Part shown: positions 50,099-61,777 of the stretch, piece by piece
How the letters are laid out: the number at the start of each line of letters is the position of its first letter
Position numbering within the stretch: position 1 is the stretch's first letter
Source of the DNA: Staphylococcus hyicus
Lineage (GTDB): Bacteria; Bacillota; Bacilli; Staphylococcales; Staphylococcaceae
NCBI RefSeq assembly: GCF_000816085.1
Contig: NZ_CP008747.1
Span: 868,001-932,000 of the forward strand
Direction: 5' to 3'
DNA length: 64,000 bases
Notes under the pieces: generated by a model
Seen by the model: only the letters and a program-made list of their open reading frames with translations
Told to the model about the DNA's origin: nothing
Database searches by the model: none
Position numbers and translations under genes: made by a program

Positions 50099-51643
50099 TT
50101 ATTCATTAAGTTCCAATCTACGTTTAACTTCATTCATATCATCAATAACGAATGAGTCAGGCTTTTTAGTGAATTTGGAAACTACAATCGTTACAATTAA
50201 ACTCATGATAAAACCTGGAACAATTTCATATAAAGAAAAAATTTCATATGTTTTGCCAAGTGGTAATGCAAAAATAATCCATAGTATTACAGTAGCCGCT
50301 CCAGCGATCATACCACTAATGGCACCTGTGCGTGTTAAATTTCTCCAATAAAGTGATAAAATGACAAGTGGTCCGAATGCTGCTCCAAAACCAGCCCACG
50401 CATTTCCAACTAAATTTAAGATGGTATCGTTAGGCGACCATGCGATGGCAATAGCTACGATGGCAACTAATATTACGGATAAACGACCCACTAATACAAA
50501 TTCTTTTTCGTGTTTTTTTGTATTCGCTTTGTCACCACGAATTAATTTATAAAAATCTTCAGTTAGTGAACTAGATGTCACTAATAATTGTGAAGAAATG
50601 GTGCTCATGATTGCTGCTAAAATCGCGGCTAATAAGAAACCACCTACTAATGGATGGAATAAAATCTGTCCCATTAAGATGAAAAGTGTTTCAGGGTCTT
50701 TTATTTGAACCCCTTGAGCAGGTACAAATGCGATACCTAATAATCCAACTAACACCGCACCAATCAAACCAACTGCCATCCATGTAATACCAATACGTCG
50801 TGTAAATGGGAAAAGTTTGATTGAACGAATGGACATAAATCGCACTAGAATGTGAGGCTGTCCAAAATATCCTAAGCCCCATGCGAAAAATGAAATAATA
50901 CCTACAACAGTTGTTCCTCTAAACAAATCTAAGTTTGTCGGTTTAAGTTCTGCAACAGTATGAAAAGTATCTAATCCATTTAATTTGAGCATGACTACTA
51001 TTGGCACCATAATCATCGCAATTAACATAATAACACCTTGGAAAAAGTCTGTGATTGAAACAGCGAGATAACCACCAAAGAATGTATAGGCAATTACAAT
51101 CACAGCAACAAGTAATAGGCCGAAGCGATAATCTAGACCAAAGGCACTATCAAATAACTTACCACCTGATACAAAACCAGCATGTGTATATAACGTGAAG
51201 AAAATAACGATAATACCACCGGAAATGATTTTTATTAAATTAGATTTATCATCTAAACGATTTTTGAAAAAGTCAGGCAATGTAATTGCATCTCCAGCGA
51301 TTTCAGTGTGCAAGCGCAATCGAGGTGCGACGAGTAAATAGTTAATCCAAGCACCTAATGTTAATCCTATAGATAACCAAGCAGCGGAAAGACCAGTGGA
51401 ATAAACTTCACCCGGCAACCCCATTATCATCCAACCACTCATGTCAGATGCACCGGCTGAAAGTGCTGTGACCCATGGTCCAATATTACGTCCGCCAAGC
51501 ATATACTCACTTAAGTTACTTGTGGCTTGTTTATAACCGTAATAACCAATACCAAGTAAAATAATAAAGTATAAGGCTATCATGATGTACGTTTGCCAGT
51601 CTGGGTTGACTTGGCTCGATAAAGTAGACCCAAAAATATACAT
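50099..51643 (-). CDS. putP: Sodium/proline symporter
   Basis: 514-residue sodium:solute symporter with about 13 membrane segments. Conserved blocks are [30 protein letters not shown] near the N-terminus and [26 protein letters not shown]. It imports proline with Na+. AAGGGGG lies 9 nt before the ATG. It is divergent from gatCAB across a 411-nt gap, the arrangement familiar from S. aureus. Confidence 0.96.
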   Translation of the reverse strand: MYIFGSTLSSQVNPDWQTYIMIALYFIILLGIGYYGYKQATSNLSEYMLGGRNIGPWVTALSAGASDMSGWMIMGLPGEVYSTGLSAAWLSIGLTLGAWINYLLVAPRLRLHTEIAGDAITLPDFFKNRLDDKSNLIKIISGGIIVIFFTLYTHAGFVSGGKLFDSAFGLDYRFGLLLVAVIVIAYTFFGGYLAVSITDFFQGVIMLIAMIMVPIVVMLKLNGLDTFHTVAELKPTNLDLFRGTTVVGIISFFAWGLGYFGQPHILVRFMSIRSIKLFPFTRRIGITWMAVGLIGAVLVGLLGIAFVPAQGVQIKDPETLFILMGQILFHPLVGGFLLAAILAAIMSTISSQLLVTSSSLTEDFYKLIRGDKANTKKHEKEFVLVGRLSVILVAIVAIAIAWSPNDTILNLVGNAWAGFGAAFGPLVILSLYWRNLTRTGAISGMIAGAATVILWIIFALPLGKTYEIFSLYEIVPGFIMSLIVTIVVSKFTKKPDSFVIDDMNEVKRRLELNE

Positions 51644-52054
51644 AAATATATCCCCCTTTTTGTTACATAAATTAATTATACAGAAATATCCCGGGTTGAA
51701 AAGTGTATTTTTATTCGAAAGTTAAAAATTGCTAATTAATTATCGTTTTAATGTTGCTTTTTGCTATTTTTAGAGACGTATGTCTGTATTTTAAAAAATT
51801 TTAAGAAGTGAATGATATGAAAGTATTTGCAAGTTTATAACATACTTGTGTAACTTTATAGCTTAAAAGTGTATTTGAGTAACATGGATCAAATATATAG
51901 AGTTAGCATTTCAATCTTAATTGATAATAACTTTAAATATCTCTTAAATGTGTTGCGTTTTCATCTGACCGTTTCAGAAAATACTTAGATTTTTAACTTG
52001 AAATTTGGTACAATTTTAAGATAAAAGAGTATTTTTAAGGAGGCTAATTTAGTC
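51644..52054. other. putP-gatC intergenic region with gatCAB promoter
   Basis: No coding region seen in 411 nt. Near the gatC end an extended -10, TGGTACAAT (52006-52014), with TTAGAT (51985-51990) 18 nt before it is a likely gat promoter. The putP promoter and any regulator site on the other side could not be assigned with confidence. Confidence 0.5.
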
Positions 52055-52357
52055 ATGACCGAAATAACACATGAACAAGTGAAGCACATTGCTAACCTTG
52101 CACGTTTAAATGTGTCAGATAAAGAGTCAAAAGAAATTCAAGAGACGTTAGCAGGTGTGTTAGATTTTTGTCATCAAATTGATTCAGTTGATACAGAAAA
52201 TGTAAAACCTACGAATCACGTATTAGATTTGCAAAATGTTTTAAGAGATGATGTGGCACATAAAGGTTTACCACAAGAAAAAGCATTAGCAAATGCCAAA
52301 GAGGTAGAGGCAGGTCAATTTAAAGTACCTGCAGTGATGAATGGGGAGGACGCATAA
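52055..52357 (+). CDS. gatC: Asp/Glu-tRNA amidotransferase subunit C
   Basis: 100-residue subunit that wraps between GatA and GatB. Typical start [17 protein letters not shown] and end [18 protein letters not shown] lies upstream of the ATG. First gene of gatCAB; the complex amidates misacylated Glu-tRNA(Gln) and Asp-tRNA(Asn). Confidence 0.97.
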   Translation: MTEITHEQVKHIANLARLNVSDKESKEIQETLAGVLDFCHQIDSVDTENVKPTNHVLDLQNVLRDDVAHKGLPQEKALANAKEVEAGQFKVPAVMNGEDA

Positions 52358-52359
52358 TT

Positions 52360-53820
52360 ATGAGCATCCGTTATGAATCAATTGAAAATTTACAAACATT
52401 AATTAAAGAAAATAAAATTAAGCCTTCAGAAATTGTTAAAGATATATATAAAGCAATTGAAGAAACTGATCCACACATTAAATCATTTCTAGCACTTGAT
52501 AAAGAGCAAGCAATAAAAAAAGCAGAAGAATTAGATCAAAAGCAAGCTGCAGGTGAGATTGAAGGTAAATTGTTCGGTATCCCTATGGGGATTAAAGATA
52601 ACATTATTACTGAAGGTTTAGAAACGACATGTGCGAGTAAAATGTTAGAAGGTTTTGTACCAATATATGAAGCGACAGTAATGAAAAAATTACACGCAGA
52701 AAATGGTGTGTTAATTGGTAAAGTTAATTTAGATGAATTTGCCATGGGGGGGTCTACTGAAACATCATATTTCAAAAAAACAGTAAACCCATTTGATCAT
52801 AATGCGGTTCCAGGTGGTTCTTCAGGTGGTTCAGCTGCTGCGGTTGCTGCTGGTTTAGTGCCGTTTACATTAGGAACAGATACAGGTGGGTCAATTCGTC
52901 AGCCTGCTGCATATTGCGGTGTGGTAGGGTTAAAGCCAACTTATGGTCGTGTTTCACGTTTTGGACTTGTTGCATTTGCATCTTCATTAGACCAAATTGG
53001 ACCTTTAACACGTAACGTAAAAGACAATGCCATCGTATTAGAAGCCATCGTTGGGGAAGATGAACTTGATTCTACAAGTGCTCCAGATGTTTCAAATTAC
53101 TTTACATCGGATATCGGTAGAGATATTAGCGGTATGAAAATCGCATTACCAAAGGAATACATTGGTGATGGTGTAGACGAAGAAGTTAAAGCATCTGTAC
53201 TACAAGCAGTTGAGACTTTTAAAGCTTTAGGTGCAACAGTAGAAGAAGTGTCATTACCACGTACGCCTTATGGCATTCCTTCATATTATGTTATTGCATC
53301 TGCGGAAGCTTCTTCAAATTTAGCGCGATTTGACGGTATTCGTTATGGTTACCATTCTAAAGAGGCAACTAATTTAGAAGAACTTTACAAAATGTCTCGA
53401 AGTGAAGGCTTCGGAGAGGAAGTTAAACGACGTATCTTCTTAGGGACATATGTGTTAAGTTCAGGCTATTATGATGCATATTATAAAAAAGCACAAAAAG
53501 TGAGAACACTAATTAAAAATGATTTTGAAAATGTTTTTGAAAACTATGATGTAGTTATTGGTCCAACAACACCAACAGTTGCATTTGATTTAGGTTCTGA
53601 AATTGATGATCCATTAACAATGTATGCGAACGACTTATTAACTACACCTGTAAACTTAGCAGGTTTACCGGGTATTTCAATTCCTTGTGGTTTAGCTAAA
53701 AATGGTCGTCCAATCGGATTACAATTAATCGGTAAACCATTTGATGAAAAAACATTATACCGAGTGGCATATCAATTTGAAACGCAATTCAATTTACATG
53801 ATCATTATCATAAATTATAA
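52360..53820 (+). CDS. gatA: Asp/Glu-tRNA amidotransferase subunit A
   Basis: 486-residue amidase subunit that frees ammonia from glutamine. The Ser-cis-Ser-Lys triad is complete: Lys79 (GIPMGIKDN), Ser154 ([10 protein letters not shown]) and Ser178 ([10 protein letters not shown]), the same numbers as S. aureus GatA. It begins 2 nt after gatC ends. Confidence 0.98.
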   Translation: MSIRYESIENLQTLIKENKIKPSEIVKDIYKAIEETDPHIKSFLALDKEQAIKKAEELDQKQAAGEIEGKLFGIPMGIKDNIITEGLETTCASKMLEGFVPIYEATVMKKLHAENGVLIGKVNLDEFAMGGSTETSYFKKTVNPFDHNAVPGGSSGGSAAAVAAGLVPFTLGTDTGGSIRQPAAYCGVVGLKPTYGRVSRFGLVAFASSLDQIGPLTRNVKDNAIVLEAIVGEDELDSTSAPDVSNYFTSDIGRDISGMKIALPKEYIGDGVDEEVKASVLQAVETFKALGATVEEVSLPRTPYGIPSYYVIASAEASSNLARFDGIRYGYHSKEATNLEELYKMSRSEGFGEEVKRRIFLGTYVLSSGYYDAYYKKAQKVRTLIKNDFENVFENYDVVIGPTTPTVAFDLGSEIDDPLTMYANDLLTTPVNLAGLPGISIPCGLAKNGRPIGLQLIGKPFDEKTLYRVAYQFETQFNLHDHYHKL

Positions 53821-53833
53821 GGAGTGGCAATAA

Positions 53834-55261
53834 ATGCATTTTGAAACCGTAATTGGACTTGAAGTCCATGTAGAACTGAAAACAGATTCGAAAATGTTTT
53901 CTAACGCCCCTGTTGCCTATGGCGCAGAGCCAAATACGAATACATCCGTCATCGATTTAGGATATCCGGGTGTGTTACCAACTGTAAACCGACGTGCTGT
54001 AGATTGGTCAATGCGCGCAGCAATGGCTTTAAATATGGAGATTGCGACAGAATCTAAATTTGACCGTAAAAACTATTTCTATCCAGATAATCCAAAAGCG
54101 TATCAAATATCTCAGTTAGACCAACCGATTGGTGAGCATGGTTACATCGATATCGAAGTGAATGGTGAAACTAAGCGTATCGGTATTACTCGTCTTCATA
54201 TGGAAGAAGATGCTGGAAAATCGACACATAAAAATGGTTATTCGTTAGTCGACCTCAACCGCCAAGGGACACCATTAGTTGAAATCGTTTCAGAACCAGA
54301 TATGCGTTCTCCTGAAGAAGCGTACGCTTACCTTGAAAAGCTACGTGCGATTATTCAATATACAGGTGTATCTGATGGTAAAATGGAAGAAGGTTCATTG
54401 CGTTGTGATGCCAATATCTCTTTACGTCCATATGGTCAAAAAGAATTTGGTACGAAAGCTGAGCTTAAAAACTTAAACTCATTTAACAACGTGAGAAAAG
54501 GGCTTGAATATGAAGTTAAACGTCAAGCTGAAGAATTGTTAAACGGTGGGCAAATTTTACAAGAAACACGTCGTTTTGATGAATCAACTGGAAAAACAAT
54601 TCTCATGCGTGTGAAAGAGGCATCTGATGATTACAGATACTTCCCAGAACCGGATATTGTACCTTTATACATTGATGAAGCTTGGAAAGCACGTGTACGT
54701 GAAACGATTCCTGAACTTCCAGATGCACGTAAAGAAAAATATGTTAAAGAATACGGCCTTCCAGAATATGATGCACACGTTTTAACATTAACGAAAGAAA
54801 TGTCAGATTTCTTTGAAGCGGCAGTACGTGAAGGTGCAGATGTTAAAATGACATCAAACTGGTTAATGGGTGGTGTTAATGAGTACCTCAATAAAAACCA
54901 AATTGAGCTTCAAGATACAGGTTTAACACCTGAGAACTTAGCAGGAATGATTAAGTTAATTGAAGATGGTACGATGAGTAGTAAAATTGCAAAAAAAGTC
55001 TTCCCTGAACTTGCGAAAAATGGTGGAGATGCAAAACAAATCATGAAAGATAAAGGTCTTGTTCAAATTTCTGATGAAGGTGCAGTACTTGAATTTGTGC
55101 GTCAAGCTATTGAACAAAATCCTCAATCTGTTGAAGACTTTAAAAATGGTAAAGGTAAAGCGATGGGCTTCTTAGTTGGACAAATAATGAAATTGTCTAA
55201 AGGTCAAGCGAACCCACAACTTGCGAATAAGTTATTAAAAGAAGAACTAGACAAACTTTAA
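53834..55261 (+). CDS. gatB: Asp/Glu-tRNA amidotransferase subunit B
   Basis: 475-residue tRNA-binding and kinase subunit. Conserved blocks: [45 protein letters not shown] and the C-terminal YqeY-like tail ([19 protein letters not shown]). AAGGAGTGG lies upstream. It ends gatCAB at the terminator at 55308. Confidence 0.98.
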   Translation: MHFETVIGLEVHVELKTDSKMFSNAPVAYGAEPNTNTSVIDLGYPGVLPTVNRRAVDWSMRAAMALNMEIATESKFDRKNYFYPDNPKAYQISQLDQPIGEHGYIDIEVNGETKRIGITRLHMEEDAGKSTHKNGYSLVDLNRQGTPLVEIVSEPDMRSPEEAYAYLEKLRAIIQYTGVSDGKMEEGSLRCDANISLRPYGQKEFGTKAELKNLNSFNNVRKGLEYEVKRQAEELLNGGQILQETRRFDESTGKTILMRVKEASDDYRYFPEPDIVPLYIDEAWKARVRETIPELPDARKEKYVKEYGLPEYDAHVLTLTKEMSDFFEAAVREGADVKMTSNWLMGGVNEYLNKNQIELQDTGLTPENLAGMIKLIEDGTMSSKIAKKVFPELAKNGGDAKQIMKDKGLVQISDEGAVLEFVRQAIEQNPQSVEDFKNGKGKAMGFLVGQIMKLSKGQANPQLANKLLKEELDKL

Positions 55262-55307
55262 TCGCATTCATGACTCAAAAATAATTTAATCAATATCATT
55301 TAAAGCA

Positions 55308-55359
55308 TACCCTTCAGAGAATCGATCACTAGAACGATGTCTTTTGAAGGGTATTTTTG
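55308..55359 (+). terminator. Terminator of gatCAB
   Basis: ATACCCTTCAGA (55308-55319) pairs with TCTTTTGAAGGGTAT (55340-55354) with inner loop pairs, followed by TTTT. The CCTTCA...TGAAGG core relates it to the dispersed hairpin family. Confidence 0.85.
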
Positions 55360-55501
55360 TCTTATAAATAGTGCCAACACTTGTACAACAGTGGTGTATA
55401 CAAAAATCACTTTCGATTATAAAATAGTAATGTAAATAACTTTTAATAGAAGTGAAGTTGCTATAATATAAATGTGAGTATACAAAAATTGAGGGATCTA
55501 A

Positions 55502-56434
55502 ATGAGAAAAAGTGCGAGAATAATTTATAATCCAACGTCTGGTAAGGAGTTGTTCAAAAAAGCGTTACCAGATGTCTTAATTAAATTAGAACAAGCTGGT
55601 TATGAAACAAGTGCTTATGCGACACAAAAAATAGGCGATGCGACAGAAGAAGCGGCCCGTGCTATTGATCGAAATTATGATTTACTCATTGTTGCTGGGG
55701 GAGACGGAACATTAAATGAAGTGGTCAATGGAATTGCAGAAAAACCAAACCGACCAAAACTCGGATTAATCCCAATGGGAACCGTTAATGATTTCGGGCG
55801 TGCCTTACATTTACCAAATGATATTTTTGAAGCAGTAGATGTAATTATACAAGGGAAAACCGTTCAAGTAGATATTGGTAAAATGAACAGCCGTTATTTT
55901 ATTAATTTAGCCGGGGGCGGGAAACCGACTGAAGTGTCCTATGAGGCACCTAGTAAACTTAAGTCAATGATCGGTTCTTTTGCTTATTATGTTAAAGGTT
56001 TTGAAATGTTGCCGCAGATGCATGCGGTAGATGTAAGAATCGAATATGATGAGCATGTTTTTGAAGGAGAAATTATGTTATTTCTCTTAGGTTTAACGAA
56101 TTCGATGGCTGGTTTTGAAAAACTTGTACCCGATGCAAAGCTAGATGATGGTAATTTTACGTTGTTAATTGTAGAGAAATGTAATCTTGCTGAGATGGGG
56201 CATATCATGACTTTAGCCTCACGAGGTGAACATATTAATCATCCTAAAGTGCACTATTATAAAGCGCAATCCGTCAATATTTCATCTTATAGCGATATGG
56301 CTTTAAATGTTGACGGTGAATATGGTGGTCAATTACCTGCAAACTTCTTAAATCTAGTGCGTCATATCGAAGTGTTCTCCCAATCGAAAAAAGACAATGA
56401 GTTATTAATAGACAAACCTAAGCAATCTGAATAA
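55502..56434 (+). CDS. dgkB: Diacylglycerol kinase
   Basis: 310-residue soluble lipid kinase (also called dagK) that phosphorylates diacylglycerol released during lipoteichoic acid synthesis. The nucleotide motif is GGDGTLNEVVNG (Gly66-Gly77). The downstream acidic metal network LVPDAKLDDGNFTLL is typical. AGGGATCTAA precedes the ATG. It is followed by a strong hairpin without a T run. Confidence 0.94.
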   Translation: MRKSARIIYNPTSGKELFKKALPDVLIKLEQAGYETSAYATQKIGDATEEAARAIDRNYDLLIVAGGDGTLNEVVNGIAEKPNRPKLGLIPMGTVNDFGRALHLPNDIFEAVDVIIQGKTVQVDIGKMNSRYFINLAGGGKPTEVSYEAPSKLKSMIGSFAYYVKGFEMLPQMHAVDVRIEYDEHVFEGEIMLFLLGLTNSMAGFEKLVPDAKLDDGNFTLLIVEKCNLAEMGHIMTLASRGEHINHPKVHYYKAQSVNISSYSDMALNVDGEYGGQLPANFLNLVRHIEVFSQSKKDNELLIDKPKQSE

Positions 56435-56436
56435 CA

Positions 56437-56487
56437 GGGAGTAGGTCGACAAGTAATGTATATGCATAAGCTTGTTGACCTCCTCCC
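56437..56487 (+). other. Strong inverted repeat between dgkB and rlmD
   Basis: GGGAGTAGGTCGACAAG (56437-56453) pairs with CTTGTTGACCTCCTCCC (56471-56487). The stem is long and GC-rich, but only TTCAATT follows, so it may act as a stabilising, attenuating or inefficient terminator structure. Confidence 0.7.
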
Positions 56488-56531
56488 TTCAATTATGATG
56501 ACAAATTTAATGTTTAAGAAACGGGGAAAGT

Positions 56532-57905
56532 ATGATGTCAGTAGTCCATAAAAATCAGTTGTTGGAAGGGGAAGTGGTCGATTTAACGCACGAAGGGCAT
56601 GGTGTTGTTAAAATTGATGCATATCCTATATTTATTCCACAAGCACTAATTGGTGAACACATTAATTACAAAATTATTAAAGTAAAAAAGAATTTCGCTA
56701 TAGGTAAATTAATGGAGATTAAAAAAGCGAGCGAGACGCGGGTACTGCCACCATGTGATTATTACAACAAATGTGGTGGATGCCAACTCCAACACTTAAG
56801 TTATGAAGCCCAATTAGAAATGAAACGCAATCAAGTGGTAAATCTTTTTCATCGAAAAGGGAAGATGTCACATGTGACGATACATCCAACAATAGGTATG
56901 GATCATCCATGGTTTTATCGAAATAAGTCTCAAATACCTGTAGGGGGCGAGGCGCAGCATGTAGAAATGGGGTATTATCGCCAACGTAGTCACGACATTA
57001 TTAATATGGAAAAATGTTTAATCCAATATCACGCGCAAAATGGCATTATGGTCTTATTGCGAGATTTATTGAATCAATTTGATATTGTTCCTTACCATGA
57101 AATGTCTCACAAAGGTTTGGTGCGTCATGTCGTTATACGCAAAGGGTACCATAGTGATGAGATTATGGTGACTATTGTAATTAATGGAACTGAGCTGCCA
57201 TATGCACGAGAGATTATTGATACATTAGTAACAACATTCCCTCAAATTAAAAGTATTAAAATAAATATTAACAAAGAAAAGACTAATGTCATCATGGGTG
57301 CTAAAAGCAAAACACTTTACGGCGAAGACACAATTTCAGATACATTAGGTGAATTGCAATTTAAAATTAATGATAAATCATTCTATCAAATTAATGTATT
57401 ACAAACAGAAAAACTTTATCGTACTGCGGTCATGTATGCGGGACTGACGGGTAAAGAAATAGTTTTAGATGCGTATTGCGGTATAGGAACTATCGCGTTA
57501 TCTATGGCACACCAAGCGCAACATGTTTATGGTGTAGAAGTTGTACCAGAAGCGATTGAAGATGCACAACGTAATGCACAATTAAATCATTTTATGAATA
57601 CGACATTTGTTGCTGGTTCTGCTGAAAAAGTTATTTTAGAATGGCAAAAACAAGGTATTCGCCCAGATGTAGTCACAGTCGACCCTCCTCGCAAAGGGTG
57701 TGACACTACATTTATTGAGACCTTAAATCAATTAGAACCAGCTAAAATAGTATATGTCTCTTGTAACCCAAGTACGCAACTCAGAGATATTCAGCTTTTG
57801 TTAAATAAATATGAATTAGTTGAAATAACACCAGTAGACATGTTTCCACATACCACGCATGTTGAAACAGTAGCACTGTTAACACGTAAACAAAATGATG
57901 AATAG
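56532..57905 (+). CDS. rlmD: 23S rRNA (uracil-5-)-methyltransferase, RlmD/RumA type
   Basis: 457-residue SAM-dependent RNA methyltransferase. An N-terminal TRAM domain (GEVVDLTHEGHGVVKI) is followed by Fe-S ligands Cys75, Cys81, Cys84 and Cys162, the methyltransferase core VLDAYCGIGTIALSMA and the nucleophile in YVSCNPST. Target uridine (747 or 1939) cannot be told from sequence. Two ATG codons are in tandem at 56532. A carboxylesterase gene starts 11 nt downstream. Confidence 0.92.
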   Translation: MMSVVHKNQLLEGEVVDLTHEGHGVVKIDAYPIFIPQALIGEHINYKIIKVKKNFAIGKLMEIKKASETRVLPPCDYYNKCGGCQLQHLSYEAQLEMKRNQVVNLFHRKGKMSHVTIHPTIGMDHPWFYRNKSQIPVGGEAQHVEMGYYRQRSHDIINMEKCLIQYHAQNGIMVLLRDLLNQFDIVPYHEMSHKGLVRHVVIRKGYHSDEIMVTIVINGTELPYAREIIDTLVTTFPQIKSIKININKEKTNVIMGAKSKTLYGEDTISDTLGELQFKINDKSFYQINVLQTEKLYRTAVMYAGLTGKEIVLDAYCGIGTIALSMAHQAQHVYGVEVVPEAIEDAQRNAQLNHFMNTTFVAGSAEKVILEWQKQGIRPDVVTVDPPRKGCDTTFIETLNQLEPAKIVYVSCNPSTQLRDIQLLLNKYELVEITPVDMFPHTTHVETVALLTRKQNDE

Positions 57906-57916
57906 GAGTTTTATGC

Positions 57917-59230
57917 ATGACTGTAAAGGAAGTTCATATAAAAACGCGTGTCGGACAAGTAACGGGTATAGTGGATCAAGATGTTCAAAAATTTTTAGGA
58001 ATACGCTATGCGCATGCCCGTCGATTTGCACAACCCGAACCGTATTCATATCAAAATGATAGTATTCAAGCGACAGCGCATGCCCCAATTGCCTGGCAGT
58101 CACAGTCTTTTTTTGAGCGCTTTTATTTAGGAACTGATTATGATACGAAAACGCAAACTGAATTTCCACAATATTTATCTATTACACGTCCGAAACCAAC
58201 GAATAAGGAATTACTTCCCGTAATGGTGTGGATTCATGGAGGTTCCTTTGTGAATGGTAGTGGTGAAAATCCTGAATATGATCCAACACCATTAGTCAAA
58301 CAAGAGCAAGTCATCGTTGTTAATTTAAGCTATCGTTTAGGTGTGTTAGGTTTCATGTATAATTCCAATGGTGAACTTGCCAACTTAGGTTTATTAGATC
58401 AAATTGAGGGTTTAAAATGGGTGAAAGCCTATATCGAGGATTTTGGTGGTGATCCAAATAATATTACAATTTTTGGTCAATCTGCTGGAGGAGAATCGGT
58501 TAGAGCGTTATTGGTAGCTAAAGGGACCGAGCAATTGTTCCAAAGAGCAATTATTCAAAGTGCGCCAATTGGACTCATGAAAGGGCGTCATCAAATGACA
58601 TCCAAAATGTTGGAAATTTTAAAATCAGTCTCATTTGATGCTGATTTAAAAGAGTTTAAAACAATGCAAACGTTTTTGACAGAACATAATCCAGGCAAAG
58701 GATTTATGAAACTGATGCCTTTTGGACCACATTATGGCATATATCCGCTACCCCATGAATCTGAACTTTCCAGGATTATTGAACAACGTGCGAAATATGT
58801 AGATCTACTTATAGGTCATGCCTATAGAGAGGTTAACGTATTTATATATGTTAATGCGTTTCAACGCAAACTGAGTGAGCTGCCTGTATTAAAGTGGATA
58901 TTTGCAGCAATTGTAAATATTTTGACACGGTTGATTTATGCGCGACCGTCTTACGCTTTTTATCGGGATTTTTTAAATCATCAAGGGCGTGCCTTTTATT
59001 ATCGTTTTAATTGGTTAAAAAATGAGCACTTTTTTGCAGCTGGCCATTGCTCAGAGCTCGGATTATTGTTCGATCCTAAACCTTATTTGAGATCGCCACT
59101 TTTTGCATTATTACCACAAGAAAGAATAGACAATGCTGGAAAAATTATGAAGAAAGTGTGGGGAGATTTTGCACGTCATGGCAAAATCGAAATCACCCAA
59201 CCTAAAGAGGTCATCACTATCATTAAGTAA
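57917..59230 (+). CDS. Type B carboxylesterase
   Basis: 437-residue alpha/beta hydrolase related to PnbA. The oxyanion motif is VWIHGGSFVNGSG (107-116), the nucleophile elbow is FGQSAGGES with Ser189, and the catalytic histidine is likely in AAGHCSELGLLFD. No signal peptide; cytosolic. It starts 11 nt after rlmD, so it is probably read from the same transcript. The substrate is unknown. Confidence 0.88.
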   Translation: MTVKEVHIKTRVGQVTGIVDQDVQKFLGIRYAHARRFAQPEPYSYQNDSIQATAHAPIAWQSQSFFERFYLGTDYDTKTQTEFPQYLSITRPKPTNKELLPVMVWIHGGSFVNGSGENPEYDPTPLVKQEQVIVVNLSYRLGVLGFMYNSNGELANLGLLDQIEGLKWVKAYIEDFGGDPNNITIFGQSAGGESVRALLVAKGTEQLFQRAIIQSAPIGLMKGRHQMTSKMLEILKSVSFDADLKEFKTMQTFLTEHNPGKGFMKLMPFGPHYGIYPLPHESELSRIIEQRAKYVDLLIGHAYREVNVFIYVNAFQRKLSELPVLKWIFAAIVNILTRLIYARPSYAFYRDFLNHQGRAFYYRFNWLKNEHFFAAGHCSELGLLFDPKPYLRSPLFALLPQERIDNAGKIMKKVWGDFARHGKIEITQPKEVITIIK

Positions 59231-59327
59231 AATGGATTATGAGAATGGTGTGAAGCGTGAGTGCTACACTATCTCTCATGAATCCGGTATACTATAAATA
59301 AGCCTAGGTGTAAGAGGGTGTGTTACG

Positions 59328-59867
59328 ATGTATACCATTAATATTTTTGAGGATTCTAAAATACGAAAACGACTCTTACTCACACAATGTATCGTCGCAT
59401 TAGTATTTATTGTCTTGAGTTATAAGTGGTCGATGGCATTAACGGGATTAGAGGAAAAAAATATCATTGCGAATCTTACTGTAGGTTTTGTTGGGTTAGT
59501 TATGGTCGTCATCATTCAAGAATTGATTCGTTATGTGTTATTACGATTGTTGTATACAAAAGCGACGCCTAAATACAAGTTCGATTATTGTTATGTACTT
59601 AGTTATTTGCCCGATGTCAAAATGAATCGCAAAACATTTAGCACGGTAATGTTACTACCAAGTATGTTGATGAGTATGATGTTACTTCTAATTTTTATAA
59701 ATGTACCGAATACGTATATTATATTTATCTTTTCATTTTATATGGGGTATACTTTTTTATCCGTTTATCTTGTCATACTTGTATTTAGTAATAAGCAAGC
59801 ACAGTCCGTCGAACTTACTGAAGAAGGGTTATCTATTTGTTGTGATGAGTCGAGTCATATGAATTAA
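59328..59867 (+). CDS. DUF3267-family membrane protein
   Basis: 179 residues with four to five hydrophobic segments (about 15-35, 45-70, 105-125, 130-152). The pattern IIQELIRYVLLRLLYTK...CYVLSYLPDVKMNRKTFSTVMLLPSM matches DUF3267 proteins, distant relatives of membrane zinc proteases. The HExxH-type histidines are missing here (QELIR), so protease activity is doubtful. Function unknown. Confidence 0.78.
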   Translation: MYTINIFEDSKIRKRLLLTQCIVALVFIVLSYKWSMALTGLEEKNIIANLTVGFVGLVMVVIIQELIRYVLLRLLYTKATPKYKFDYCYVLSYLPDVKMNRKTFSTVMLLPSMLMSMMLLLIFINVPNTYIIFIFSFYMGYTFLSVYLVILVFSNKQAQSVELTEEGLSICCDESSHMN

Positions 59868-59914
59868 TATTTGGAAGTATTGAGAACTATGAGGTATGGT
59901 AGGTAAAATTGACT

Positions 59915-59946
59915 TAAGGCTAGGACATGTGTCCCGGCCTTTCTTT
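59915..59946 (+). terminator. Terminator hairpin, GGGACAT type
   Basis: AAGGC-T-AGGAC / GTCCC-GGCCTT stem around ATGT, followed by TCTTT, after the DUF3267 gene. It is a variant of the common staphylococcal AAGGC(T)GGGACA...TGTCCC intergenic motif. Confidence 0.75.
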
Positions 59947-60054
59947 ATATAAATGGTTATCAATATTTTTTGGAACGAACCTATAATAATGGATCGTTTC
60001 AAATTTTGAGTAGGACGTATCGTAATTATTGGGTTAAATGTGGAGGTGTGTATA

Positions 60055-61125
60055 TTGGGAGAAAGAAGAATTATTCATATTGATATGGACTTTTTCTTTG
60101 CTCAAGTTGAAGTACGAGAGCAACCTAATCTTAAAGGTAAGCCAGTGATTGTCGGTGGCAAAGCGAGTGGGAGAGGTGTCGTGGCCACTGCATCATACGA
60201 GGCGCGAAAATTTGGTGTTCATTCTGCGATGCCAATGGCTCGTGCACATCAACTTTGTCCAGACGGTTATTACATCACACCTCGTTTTGAATTGTACAAA
60301 AACGTATCTAATGCGATAATGACAATATTTAAAAGCTATACAGATGACGTTGAACCCCTTTCATTAGATGAAGCTTATTTAGATATTACAGACCTCGTGA
60401 GACCTGACTTGTCAGCTTCTCAAATTGCGCAATTTATTCGGCGAGATATATATGAAAAGACGGGTTTAACTGCAAGTGCGGGTGTCTCTTATAACAAATT
60501 TTTAGCTAAGTTGGCAAGTGGTATGAACAAACCCAATGGCCTTACTGTCATAACTTATGACAATGTTCATGACATCCTTATGACTTTAGATATTGGAGCT
60601 TTTCCAGGAGTCGGAAGTGCCTCTAAAGAAAAAATGCATGCAAATGGGATTTTTACGGGTGCGGATTTATATCAAAAAAGTGAACGAGAGTTAATCTATC
60701 TATTTGGAAAAAAAGGACAACACTTATATCAACGGGCGAGAGGTATAGATCATCGGGTAGTAAAGTCAGAACGAATTCGAAAAAGTGTTGGTGCCGAGCG
60801 CACGTTTTCTATAGATACGAATGATGATGAACAAATTTTAAGAAAGGTAGAAGAATTAAGCCGTATCATCGAGCGGCGTCTAAATCAGCTTAATCAAGCC
60901 GGGAAAACGGTAACCGTGAAAATTAAAACAAATGACTATAAAAATGCTTCGAAACAAAGAAGTTTATCAGCACCACTTAATGATGCTGAAACAATTTACA
61001 ACATTGCATATGATTTATATTATGAGTTAAAAGCACCCGAGATACCTATTCGTTTAATTGGTGTGACTGTCGGTGGTTTGGAAAATGCTTTTTATCGAAA
61101 TATGACAATATATGATTTTCTATAA
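60055..61125 (+). CDS. dinB: DNA polymerase IV (Y family)
   Basis: 356-residue error-prone translesion polymerase. Catalytic acids lie in [12 protein letters not shown] and [10 protein letters not shown]; the steric patch and little-finger domain follow. The frame opens with GTG at 60040, but the TTG at 60055 has GGAGG 8 nt upstream and gives the expected start (M)[11 protein letters not shown], so I chose it. Its last 6 nt overlap the convergent exonuclease gene. Confidence 0.95.
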   Translation: MGERRIIHIDMDFFFAQVEVREQPNLKGKPVIVGGKASGRGVVATASYEARKFGVHSAMPMARAHQLCPDGYYITPRFELYKNVSNAIMTIFKSYTDDVEPLSLDEAYLDITDLVRPDLSASQIAQFIRRDIYEKTGLTASAGVSYNKFLAKLASGMNKPNGLTVITYDNVHDILMTLDIGAFPGVGSASKEKMHANGIFTGADLYQKSERELIYLFGKKGQHLYQRARGIDHRVVKSERIRKSVGAERTFSIDTNDDEQILRKVEELSRIIERRLNQLNQAGKTVTVKIKTNDYKNASKQRSLSAPLNDAETIYNIAYDLYYELKAPEIPIRLIGVTVGGLENAFYRNMTIYDFL

Positions 61126-61680
61126 TAAATCCTTATCCTTTAAATTTTTCCCATATATACGCAATACATTATCTAAACTTGGATAATGTTGAAGTAAACG
61201 GTACGTAATCATCGCACAAGCTTTTGCATCATTCAGGGCGTCATGATGACCGTGAAAATCTAATTGATAATATTGCATCATATGTTTTAATCCATTGCGT
61301 TCTGAAGGTACTGTCTTTTTTGAGAGTTGACATGAGCAAAAGTAAGTTAAGTCTGGTGTTTCAAAATGGTGTGCTTTTAAACATGCATGTAAAACTGACA
61401 TGTCAAAAGCAGCATTATGCGCAACAAGCGGCATTTGATCAATAAATTGAAGCATATATGGAAAAACATATTTGAAATTTGGAGCGCTTAAAACGTCTTC
61501 AGGTTGAATGCCATGAACGTCTATATTTTTAGGTGAAAAGTAATCATTTGGATTTACAAGCGTATAAAATGTTTCTGTTAGTTCATGGTCTATAACTTTA
61601 ACCATACCTACGGCGCACACACTTGTTCGTTTATAATTTGCAGTTTCAAAGTCTAATGCTACAAAACTATTTTGAGCCAA
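61120..61680 (-). CDS. DnaQ-like 3'-5' exonuclease (DEDDh)
   Basis: 186-residue exonuclease domain protein. ExoI motif VALDFETAN (Asp10, Glu12), Exo[13 protein letters not shown] and Exo[12 protein letters not shown] with the DEDDh histidine are all present. It may act as a proofreading or RNA/DNA-trimming nuclease. It overlaps the dinB 3' end by 6 nt in convergent orientation. The substrate is not known. Confidence 0.9.
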   Translation of the reverse strand: MAQNSFVALDFETANYKRTSVCAVGMVKVIDHELTETFYTLVNPNDYFSPKNIDVHGIQPEDVLSAPNFKYVFPYMLQFIDQMPLVAHNAAFDMSVLHACLKAHHFETPDLTYFCSCQLSKKTVPSERNGLKHMMQYYQLDFHGHHDALNDAKACAMITYRLLQHYPSLDNVLRIYGKNLKDKDLL

Positions 61681-61731
61681 TTTTAACGCCTCACTTTAAG
61701 TGTGAAATAAGACATATCTTATCATAACAGT

Positions 61732-61763
61732 AAAAAAAGCGCCATCGAATGATATCGAGGCGC
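61732..61763 (-). terminator. Terminator of ftnA
   Basis: On the minus strand GCGCCTCGA pairs with TCGATGGCGC, followed by seven T, right after the ferritin stop codon. Confidence 0.85.
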
Positions 61764-61777
61764 AATTTATGAAGATG